Shown: piece after piece, positions 33,425 to 42,201 of the stretch
Numbering within the stretch: the first letter of the stretch is position 1
How the letters are laid out: each line of letters begins with the position of its first letter
Origin: Eukaryota sp. TZLM1-RC
Taxonomy: Eukaryota > Metamonada: BaSk clade
Length of the DNA stretch: 64,000 nt
Direction: 5' to 3'
NCBI GenBank assembly: GCA_040285825.1
Contig: JAUPSS010000002.1
Location: 3,286,001-3,350,000, forward strand
The notes under the pieces: model-generated
What the model saw: only the letters and a program-made list of their open reading frames with translations
Databases searched by the model: none
Told to the model about the DNA's origin: nothing
Translations under genes and position numbers: made by a program

Positions 33425-34165
33425 TCTGACAGATAATGTCTATACTAATGGAGGGGTTAAAGATGTTTAGCAGAAGGGAAGTTTTTCGATCTTGATTTTT
33501 CAGCCAGTTTTCACAAAAAAAAGTCAAATGCTCTATTCTGTCCATTATAAGTACTTTATTACTGTCAATATATTCAATGAAACATTTCGATCTCAATTCC
33601 ACACACAATCACTTGACTTACTCAATGAATTTTGATATTTTTGTCTCTGCTTTTCTACACCTGAAGCAACAACATTTGGTGCAAAACTCATTAATCAAAA
33701 ATCTCCTACAACTAGACTTTTTACACAAAGTTTTGATACTTTCTCCCTTTTCAAAATATTTTGACATCACCAAATCTAATATTACAAAATCCTTTACTTA
33801 ATGAATTCCATAAATCAGGCAGCTCTGCAGCCTTTACTGTGAACTGGGATATAATTGCTTCTCCTTCTACCACAGATTTAGTTTTATGATCATTATTACC
33901 CAATTTAAAAATTAACTAATTTCCTGAATATCATTTAATTTTTGAAGGTCTCTGACTCTCACCAAACATATAATTCTTTAAATAATTCGCAATTTTCGAG
34001 TCAAAATTTCTATGATTTTATGAATTTGTACCTGAAATGAATACATAAAAGATGTTTCCTTAATAACAATAAAGTTTTTTCTCACAATCGTAAAATACTG
34101 ACTTTTAACATAAGTCACCGGCTGTGATGTTAACATAGTTCTACTCCACAATTATTATTTAATAA
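33425..34165. other. Intergenic, no supported gene
   Basis: Contains a 74-codon open frame (33577-33801, +) with no family features. No repeat or RNA gene seen. Confidence 0.5.
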
Positions 34166-34376
34166 CTATACATGTGGAACACCTGGAGGGGGAGCTTGTT
34201 GCCCAGATTGTTGACCTTGACTCATTGCATTTGGAAGCCTCATTAATGCAACAATAGGTTCTGCTTTTTGTGTTGATGTTCACACATTATTTACAGAGGG
34301 TTGTTAATTGAGGCTTCAAAACATGTAATCTTTTCACCAATGAAATGCAATTATCTGTTGTAATGATCGACTTCAT
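34166..34376 (-). CDS. Possible small spliced gene, 59 aa
   Basis: Exons 34376-34295 and 34263-34166 join across a 31-nt GT...AG gap to give an ATG-to-TAG frame of 59 codons. The product starts MKSIITTDNCISLVKRL, has a short hydrophobic/helical middle (EPIVALMRLPNAM) and a Gln/Pro-rich end (GQQSGQQAPPPGVPHV). An in-frame TGA sits just before the ATG, so either this is the full protein or there is another intron upstream. I do not recognise it. The support is the intron, which has the same size as the verified ones and keeps the frame, plus a non-random C-terminus. It could be the last two exons of a longer gene. Confidence 0.35.
34264..34294 (-). other. Candidate 31-nt intron of the 59-aa gene
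   Basis: Minus strand: starts GTAAATAATG, ends CACAAAAAG. Its size fits the other introns, but the 3' end lacks the TAAY-YAG pattern. Confidence 0.35.
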
Positions 34377-34899
34377 TGATCAAAAAAATAAGCAGAAAAC
34401 AAAATAATGAGGACCAACTCAATCTTGATGCACTGTTGATGATGCCCTCGATGAGATGATGTCTCATGGGGAGAGACAAGAACAAATGGTCCCCTCCTTC
34501 AATCAAATGATGCTGCTGTTAGCGTATGGTTCATCATAAACGAATAAAAACAGGGATGTCCACGGACAGAATATAATAAATCAGGAAATAGATACAACTA
34601 CAAGAATTTAAATCTAAGATGACGTGATCCACCTTCCCAAAAGGGAAAGTCACGTTTAGCTACTGCTAACAATGATTTGTTATCCGAATAAATCGCAAAA
34701 ATCACGACAATTTATCTACACAGATTGGCTGAAACTATTTTTCACTTCAGCCACAATGGCTATTGACATCAGATTCAATCCTCTACATCATCAGCTACAA
34801 GAAATCGTATGTTCTTCGATAAGCTTATTTGTAGAGCGTTCTTACAAAACATTCCGTTCCCAATGAGCAGAAAAAGTAATCAATATTCCACAATGGGGT
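34377..34899. other. Intergenic, no supported gene
   Basis: No clear gene. A plus-strand stretch (34436-34540) reads LDEMMSHGERQEQM-like, without a start or family match. Confidence 0.45.
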
Positions 34900-35165
34900 A
34901 TGTTTTTGTTTTTTCGACTAACATTAGCGTTTCTCATCTCGATCATTGTCATCATTGCGGTGATATTCGTTTTTCTTACACAACGTGCATCAGTTCCTGT
35001 AAAGGTGTATGTTTTCTCAGGCACAGTTGTCAGCATCGAATCTGATCAATCCATCGTTGGTTGCAGCATCCCCTTGCATCAAGGTGAAAAAACTCTTGCA
35101 GCTACAACTTATTTGAACGGAGTTTTTCGATTTACCAAGCTACTTCAAGGAGATGCACAAATAGA
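34900..35165 (+). pseudogene. Single-pass membrane protein, 3' end lost to a LINE fragment
   Basis: ATG 34900 is the first Met after an in-frame TGA. The product begins with a 24-residue hydrophobic helix (FLISIIVIIAVIFVFL), then VKVYVFSGTVVSIESD, CSIPLHQGEKTLAATTY and NGVFRFTKLLQGDAQIEL. The second half resembles a carboxypeptidase-regulatory/prealbumin-like beta sandwich (G-x-V ... T-x-x-x-G-x-F-x-F-x-x-L). From about 35165 the frame runs into antisense LINE sequence and stops at 35289. Nothing on the far side of the LINE (after 36003) resumes it. It is a broken gene, or a gene whose 3' exons were deleted during the insertion. Confidence 0.55.
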
Positions 35166-35182
35166 ACTCAGATCATTTTTCA

Positions 35183-36003
35183 TTTTGTTACGAGGTCTAT
35201 TTTGCAAAACTGTCTCAAAATTTTCAAAAAAATGGAATTCTGAAGGACCAATATTGCCAAAAAAAGAAATTGCAAACGGCACAAACTGATATTTCACATG
35301 TTCGACTCTACCTAATTGTGTCAATGGTTCTTCATATTTTTCTATGTTCTTTTTTTTGGCGTCTGATAGCGGCGAATCAGCTGAATACACCAAACGAGCA
35401 GCAGAATTTTTGCAGACATCTACTGAGACAACATCCACAACATTGAGAACACCATCGATCCCTGGAGCTACTAAATCTGCCCAAAGGAAACATTAGTTTG
35501 ATCTGAAGATAGCTTACGAACTCAAGGTTCAATAAATGCATCTATATTGAAACTTTTGCACATGGCACATAATTGATCACCAACTGAGTCATGAACAATT
35601 GAGCGATAAGTTATAAATTATTTGCAGTTTAAGATATGGGAAAGTGTAACAACACTCTTGCAGCGACAAATTCAATCATTTGGTAACGAACAAGGCCATA
35701 AGAAACATCTCATTCTCATTGTAGTGGTGCATTGGTGATCATTAAGTAGAAGGCCGTAAATGTTAAGAATTTGTGAGATTAGGCAACTTGAGCAACTGTC
35801 TTCAAGATCAATCAAAAAGTTTGCAAAAACGGGATTTTTTTCTTTAGCCAAGCTAAGAGGTACAATATAATCCAAGTTTTCTAAAACTTTCAAGATTTTT
35901 TTCTGCAATTTTGCAAAAGTCGGTGGTAAAGAGAGCAAGCTTCTTGGAGGAAGTTCCACAACATTTAATATTTCCAGGTTTGAACTTCGATGTACTACTC
36001 TCA
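35183..36003 (-). pseudogene. LINE RT C-terminal fragment, subfamily B
   Basis: Sister of 10906-12105. Frames include SLLSLPPTFAKLQKKILKV, LENLDYIVPLSLAKEKNP, CSSCLISQILNIYGLLLND, then, after stops and shifts, VVSVDVCKNSAARLVYS and RVEHVKYQFVPFAIS. It breaks off at NRPRNKMKN where the sister continues. The 3' tail is missing, so the left edge was cut after insertion. Confidence 0.85.
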
Positions 36004-36322
36004 ATTTTAGCCCATTTTTTCATTTTTTTTAAAAAATCTAAAAATCTGACTTCTGTAAATCAGTTGTAGATGATTAGTTTCACAAACAAACAGTGGTGAA
36101 GTCCCATTCTATTGTTTGGCAATCAGTCCATTGCTGAACAAAGTCACTTCGTCTTTTGTTGCCTTGAAACTCTGAGCTACAGGAAAGGAAAGATTCTATT
36201 TTGACATGAACATTTTGTTTAATTTTTTTTTAAATTACTTTCTAGAAATTACCTAAAAAATGAATTTATTTACAATGAAAGCATTTTTGATAAATATGAA
36301 GAATGTCCTGAATGAGAGAACT

Positions 36323-37423
36323 CTAATCCTCCCAATCTGACTCTATTACCTCACGGTCAACAGAAGTCCTGGAGATTCCTGCAGATTCTTCTGGCTCAAT
36401 ATCGCGTACCTCTCTATAAAGGCGACTTCTAGCTCTACCAGGTGTGATCTTGGGAGCCTTCTCCTTTTTCCGTTCTAAAAGTGTAATACCTTGCCTACTT
36501 AGCTGTTCTGCAAGTTTCTTAACTTCCAATGCTTCCGATTCTATACTATCAGTCAAAGCTGGTACAGACCCAGTCATCAACATTCTAGCATCTCTCAATA
36601 TCAACATCGCCTTGAACTCATGGGACCATTCCTCTTGTTTCAAAATTGCTGATGATAGCAAGGATTCAGTTGTTGAATTTCCAGCAATTCTAGCATGTCT
36701 CAAGGCATTTCTTCTCAGTCCATCTCTGACTTCAGTTCTTGCACCACAACCAATCAAAATCTTGCAGACTTCATCATTCCCATATCTAGCTGCTTCCATA
36801 AGGGGTGTTTTTTGAACAGAATCACGTGCATTGGGGTCGGCATTAGAACCCAGTAAGAGCATTACAAATTCCTTGTATCCTCGTCTTGCAGCCACATGGA
36901 GAGGGGTTTCAGAGCATTCACGTGGACCATTGACTTCTGCGCCGAAGCGAATGAGAAAGAGACCAGCATCTATAGAGTCTGTTTGAGCTGAGAAGTGGAG
37001 AGGGGCAAATTTAGTTTCACTTCTTGATAAATCGTTTGGTCCATTACCCCCATCTTGAATTAGCACTTTCAATGCATCTACAGCGTTGCCTATTGCTGCG
37101 TAGTGAATGGCACAATCCCCGTGTATATCGGATGCATGTGGATCTGCCCCATGTCGTAGTAGCATAGTGATACAATGTGGGTGATTATAAAGGGCAGCCA
37201 AATGCAAGGGTGTTGCACCCTCTGAGTCAACGGCATTGGGATCATGGTTTGATTCGAGTAGAAGTTCCAGAACAGCTAGCTTACCTTCTTTTGCAGCAAT
37301 GTGTTGTAGGCTCCTTTTTTCTGGATCAATAGTAGATGGAACTTTGCCTGTTTCTATTGCTTTCCGAAGCTCACTTAATCGAGATGAGGATGATAACAGT
37401 TCTCGCCAAGGTGATACTGACAT
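36323..37423 (-). CDS. Ankyrin-repeat protein
   Basis: 366-aa intronless protein. About seven ankyrin repeats span residues 30-260, with typical motifs TPLHLAALYNHPHCI, AIHYAAIGNAVDALKVL, APLHFSAQTDSIDAG, TPLHVAARRGYKEFVMLLL and TPLMEAARYGNDEVCKIL. The C-terminal 100 residues contain a helical segment (SIESEALEVKKLAEQLSRQ) and a basic-then-acidic tail ending SDWED. Ankyrin repeats bind proteins; nothing here names the partner. No kinase, DHHC, SOCS or membrane domain is present. ATG 37423 precedes the first repeat by a reasonable cap. Confidence 0.88.
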   Translation of the reverse strand: MSVSPWRELLSSSSRLSELRKAIETGKVPSTIDPEKRSLQHIAAKEGKLAVLELLLESNHDPNAVDSEGATPLHLAALYNHPHCITMLLRHGADPHASDIHGDCAIHYAAIGNAVDALKVLIQDGGNGPNDLSRSETKFAPLHFSAQTDSIDAGLFLIRFGAEVNGPRECSETPLHVAARRGYKEFVMLLLGSNADPNARDSVQKTPLMEAARYGNDEVCKILIGCGARTEVRDGLRRNALRHARIAGNSTTESLLSSAILKQEEWSHEFKAMLILRDARMLMTGSVPALTDSIESEALEVKKLAEQLSRQGITLLERKKEKAPKITPGRARSRLYREVRDIEPEESAGISRTSVDREVIESDWED

Positions 37424-37657
37424 GGAATAGGTTTTTGAAAACCCAGAACTGGTTTTGGGGTTGGTAAACTTCGTAGGTATCTCAAATGCACATGTCCCTC
37501 TATATTATAATTATATTATAGGTTTCAAAAAATGTTATAAATCAAATCAAGGTACGGTTTCTGCAATACTGAACAGTCGATTCTGAAGAGAAATCGATTC
37601 GCACAACTGATAATGCTCCGAAGAAGAATACATCCGTATCTTCGGTGACTCAAAATC

Positions 37658-38152
37658 ATGAACTTTTATGTTGCAATTGATTTGATTCCACCACATGACC
37701 AAGGAAGAAATAGTGGTTTTATTAAAGGAAGGATATCAGATTACAATATAATAAAAACAATCAATCCAAAATCATTGCTGGAAGCTCGGGCAAGACTTTC
37801 AACCCCTTTTGTGCGTCCCCTGTGTTTGAATTCAGGATCTTCACATGCTGTAATCAGGACTTGGAAACCAGTGATTTGTTTTTCCTCGCAAAAAATAGCC
37901 TTAACCTCAGCACCGGTCGCTATAGCTTTTGATATTGGGATTCGAATAAAAGTGTTGTATTCGGTCATAGGTAAGTGGTATTTTGAATATTAAAGTTACT
38001 GGAGAGTATATATTGTTTTCCATCATTACATTTAAACGTATTAGCAACAGCGTTGGACTTGCCCTCGTTGTTCTTGTTTGCGGAATTCTTCAGAATTTGG
38101 AAACCATTTCGTCTACTGGTTTCACGATTTCTTGCACTAGCTTCAAGTGAAG
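37658..38152 (+). other. Uncertain locus with overlapping open frames on both strands
   Basis: Plus strand: a 111-codon frame from ATG 37658 could splice at a 25-nt GTAAGT...TTAAAG gap (37971-37995) into a further 50 hydrophobic codons ending near 38152. Minus strand: 75 codons (37968-37741; ATGAEVKAIFCEEKQ, then ACEDPEFKHRG) and 100 codons (38267-37965) are also open. I recognise none of them. The plus-strand splice keeps the frame; the minus frames look more hydrophilic and protein-like. They cannot all be genes. Confidence 0.3.
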
Positions 38153-38267
38153 GCATTTCTCCACCTTTTGAACTGTTCAAGGCACGGGAGTCTTCTTTGT
38201 TGTAAGAATTACAGATATTAATAGAATATACCTTTATGATTCTGGAAATTAAATTCTTATACAACAA

Positions 38268-38946
38268 AAAATTGGCAAGAATTTTTCAACAATCCAAGAA
38301 ATCTTGGACCACAATCTGAAATATATAACATAGATTGCTTGATAAGTAGTTCCGAGGCAGAAGTTAGCCCACTAGCACAACGTGAAGCCATTATAGTGGA
38401 ATAGAGTAAAAGTGCAGGGCCAATGCAAAATCATACAACTTAATTGAGGTGATTTGTGATATGAATATGTTTTATCTCCTTGCACAAAAGGCATTCATTT
38501 ACTAATTTCATTCATTACGGTCAAGGTTTGGTAATGTTGCATTGTAATATCTTGGTATTGGAAATTCATCCTCCAATCAATAAATTATTGAATCTGATAT
38601 GTTGGTCAATACTGCAATATAATGACAATTTTTGTTGTTGCAAAGAATCTAAATATAAGGAAACAACACAATAATAATACTTGGTATAATTATCTTGCCA
38701 GTGATAACAACAGACTAGAAACGAAACTGTACATTCCCTGGAAATTTGAAATCACAATTCCGTTTTGCCAGAAAGTTCGGTCAAAAATTTCTTTCTATTT
38801 TTGACAATTTGAAGAATAATCATACAAAAATGATACAGTAGATACTTTTCGAAATAAGGAGACGGTGATGGGCTAGAGAAGATATGGGTGTGAATAGGTA
38901 TTTAAATTATTAATTCTAAAACTAACTTTGGGCTCTTCATTTTTAT
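38268..38946. other. Intergenic, no supported gene
   Basis: AT-rich DNA left of the intact gypsy element. Short open frames on both strands have no recognisable content. Confidence 0.5.
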
Positions 38947-38950
38947 TGAA

Positions 38951-39056
38951 TGTTGCCGTTGGGCATTATGCTAGCTGGATGTAAAGAGAGTTAAGATAAA
39001 GTTAATTTTATTAAATGTCATTCTATATAAAGGTACTCACTAGTGAGATACCTACA
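38951..39056 (-). repeat. 3' LTR of gypsy-2 (106 bp)
   Basis: In element orientation it begins TGTAGGTATCTCACTAGTG and ends CCCAACGGCAACA, with TG...CA termini. It is identical to 45703-45808. It contains the 12-bp palindrome CTCACTAGTGAG (39036-39047) and an ATG near the 3' end. Confidence 0.96.
39032..39053. promoter_or_regulatory. Dyad-symmetric site in the gypsy LTR
   Basis: GGTA-CTCACTAGTGAG-A-TACC: a perfect 12-bp palindrome extended by four complementary bases with one bulge. It is present in both LTRs of this element (second copy 45784-45805) and kept in the diverged gypsy-1 LTR. It is a candidate binding site for a dimeric factor or an RNA hairpin at the start of the R region. Confidence 0.55.
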
Positions 39057-39072
39057 CTACCTTCTCCCGTTT
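39057..39072 (-). promoter_or_regulatory. Polypurine tract of gypsy-2
   Basis: Minus strand AAACGGGAGAAGGTAG directly precedes the 3' LTR and matches the tract of gypsy-1 at 13174-13190. Confidence 0.75.
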
Positions 39073-39084
39073 CGTTAATTAAAA

Positions 39085-42000
39085 TTACTTACTATTGTTG
39101 TTCCGCTTCCTTTGCGGATATCGCTTTTGTCGAGGCACGGGGAGAGCCTGAGACGAGCTATTGGATATATTAGCTTTGCGTTTTCTTTTATTTGGCTTAC
39201 TAATAAATCGCTTATACGCTTCTGAATATCTGATCGAATGGAGTGGTTCCTCGGTAGTTTCTCCACCAAACCATTTCACAGTACAGAAGGGTCCCTGAGA
39301 TGTTTTATATTCCTCAAGGATTTCTTCGATGACATGTTTACCTGAATCGGTGGCTGCGATTGCCCTGAGTAAATCAACATCGTTAGGATCGTCAGCGTTG
39401 TATATTTTGCAGTCCCTCTTTGATACCTTTGTCTCATCACCAGTCGTCAGGTTCTTAACTGTCAATGTGGAATTGGATGGGATTTCTATAATTAAAAATG
39501 GGCCTAGCCAAGATCCATGCAATTTGCTGTTTTGCTTAGCTTTTCGAAGAATATAGTCACCAATATTAAATGTGGTTTCTGTATTATTATTAATATTATT
39601 CTGACTGGGTTTGTTTAATAATTGGTGGTTCTCTGCTTCCTCCCATTTCTTTTGGAGACGATCAGTTTTAAGTTTGAGGTCTTGTAAAAGTGGGACATTG
39701 GATTCAAAAACGAATATGCCGCCAAGGATGTTAGCAGGGTCTGATCTAGGGCTGATATATGACCCGAAAATCAATTCATAGGGGGTGTGGTTTGTGATTC
39801 TGCTTTTGGTTGACTTAATTAATAACTGTGTAATTGGGACATATGTGGACCAAGCATCATAGTCGTTGTAATCTATTAATAATCTTCTTATACATTGAAT
39901 TACATCCCTATGTTTCCTTTCTACCAATCCATTACTTTCAGAATGATATGGAATTGAATTTGTGACTTCAATTGACATTCTCTGGCATAGCAATTTGAAT
40001 GTTTCATTGGCGAACTCTGGGCCATTATCACTATGTATAGCCATAGGTATGCCGAATATTGCACAGATATTCCAAATTAATGCATCTGCCACTTCTAAAG
40101 CATTGAGTTCTTTCAGTGGCACTAGTATTGTATATCTAGTGAAACTGTCGACGAAAACTAATAAGTATTTATTATCATTATTATCTTTATTCAGAGGTCC
40201 AATTGTGTCTACATTTAGTTTAGCAAATGGACGATTTGCCCACAGTGAGCCCGTTGAGGGAGTCTTTGATTGTTTTATGGTGGCTGTTTTCTGACAAGTA
40301 GGACATTTTTCGATGTGTTTGATGAGGTCTCTTCTCATGTTTGGCCAGTAAAAATCACTTTTGGAAAGCTTGTGAAGACTTTCGTTTTTGCTTGGGTGGC
40401 CTGATTGTGTTAATCCGTGTATTAGATTGAGTGCTGTTTTTCTTAGTTTGGTCGGTATTATCATTTTATTATTATTATTAAGCCAGATTTCTGTGTTTCT
40501 GCAGAGTGTGGCGTTTTTGAATAATGGATCGTTATTGCTAATGGCCAGTTGTTGTTCTGCTCTTACTTTGGATAACCAATTTGAAAAGATTGGTAAATCT
40601 GGGTGTCTTGATAATTCGAGAATGTGGATTGGTTCTAGACTTTCATAGTCGGAATCGTCATCTGGGGGTGGAATTTCACCGTGCCAGTAAGGATCGTGTG
40701 GGTGACTGATGTGATTTAATTCTGGTATTACTGAATTGTCATCAATGTTTCGTGACATCATGTCTGCCCAGTGATTGTCTTCTCCTTTCTCATGTACTAT
40801 ATCAAAATCAAATTCTGATAAAATAGGTAACCATCTTTTGACTATTCTGTTCTTTTCTGGAGCTGTGGCGAGGAACGCAATATTTCTATGGTCGGTGAAT
40901 ATGGTTAAGTGTCGAGTGATGAGGAAGCTTTCTAAATGGCTTTCTGTTAGTATTAATAATATTGCGTATAGTTCCTTCTGTAATGTTGACCAACGTTTTT
41001 GAGTATCAGTTAATATTCTACTGTAAAAAGAGATTGGTTTTACTTTTCTATCTTTTAATGCAGTTCCTATGGGTGCATATGGTTCGACCTCTTGCCAGAT
41101 AACTCCTCCTACTGCGATGTCTGATGCATCGGTGCTTATTAAAATGCGTTTGTCTGGTGATGGTAATTCCAGAGGCATATGATTAATGATTAATTCTTTT
41201 ATTTGTTCTAATAGTTGGTCGTGTTTGGTTTCCCAGTTGACACGGCGTTGTTTGTGTTTGATTAATTCGTTTATGGGTGCAATTAGTTGTGAAATGTTTG
41301 GGAGCCAGTCTCTGATGAAATTGACTGAGCCGACTAATGACCGAACTTCTTTTATTGTTTTTGGAGCAGGGATGTTAATTAAAGCATCGACTCGTTTTTG
41401 ACTAATTTTACGTTGTTTATATTGGAAAGTGCTGCCTAAAATGTCAATTGGTTGTTTGTCAGTAACGAATTTACATTTTTTCAATCCAATGTTGACTCTT
41501 CTATCCCTTGCGCATTGCAGTACCCTTTGAATTCTTTCTAAAAATTGTTGAAGGGTTGATCCAATTATGATTATGTCATCAATGTATATGAACACTCCGT
41601 CTATCTGAAAAATTTCCATCATAACATTTTGAAAAATTGCTGGGATATTCTTTAATCCGAAACATGCCCTTTTAAACATAATGGATCTGCCAGGGATAGG
41701 GATGGATGTCTTTTCACTATCCTCGTCAGCGACTTTCATCTGCCAAAAAGCTTTTGGAAGGTCCAAAGTGGCGATGTAGTTGGCTTGACTTAGAAATTCC
41801 AAAACATCCGAAATTAATGGTAAGTTAGACTCAACTGGAATAGTAAGAGCGTTAACACCATCTTTACCGCTGAAATCGCCTGTCAACCTCGGTTTTCGAT
41901 CATCAGGGTATATTACTGATACAATAGTGGAACTGAATTTATAGTTCGATTAAATTGCATAGCCCATTTCGATTAATTCGTCAAAAATTTGGTTAGCTAT

Positions 42001-42201
42001 TTGTAATTTCTTTGGGTTGAGACCCCTTGCTGGTTTATGTACAATAGCGTTAGGATTATAAAAGGGGATTGACATGGGTGGACAATCGATGCCTTCTTTA
42101 TTGGGCGTTTCGCTGAATACGTCCTTGTATTGAGCTAATATATCAGACAAACTCTTATTATACTCACTATCATCTAATTTAATCTCACATCCAGATCTAT
42201 C
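39085..42201 (-). pseudogene. Gypsy-2 pol: RT, RNase H, integrase, chromodomain-like tail
   Basis: Continues the gag-PR frame after the TAG at 42202, with one further TAA at 41950; the frame is otherwise open (933 codons from 41886). RT: PRLTGDFSGKDG, LDLPKAFWQM, FGLKNIPAIFQ and the catalytic box IYIDDIIIIG near 41580. RNase H: ILISTDASDIAVGGVIW, QKELYAILL, FTDHRNI. Integrase: a zinc domain with CPTCQK, then DDE residues in NVDTIGPLN, FVDSFTRY, HSDNGPEFANE and ESNGLVERKHRD. The tail EEILEEYKTSQGPFCTVKWFG looks like a chromodomain, as in chromoviruses. The TAA replaces the GAA (Glu) codon found in gypsy-1. All catalytic residues are present. Confidence 0.93.

Noticed and set aside
34809-35045. 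78-codon plus-strand frame overlapping the membrane protein start
   Set aside because: Different register from the frame with the clear membrane helix and beta-sandwich motifs; no family match.
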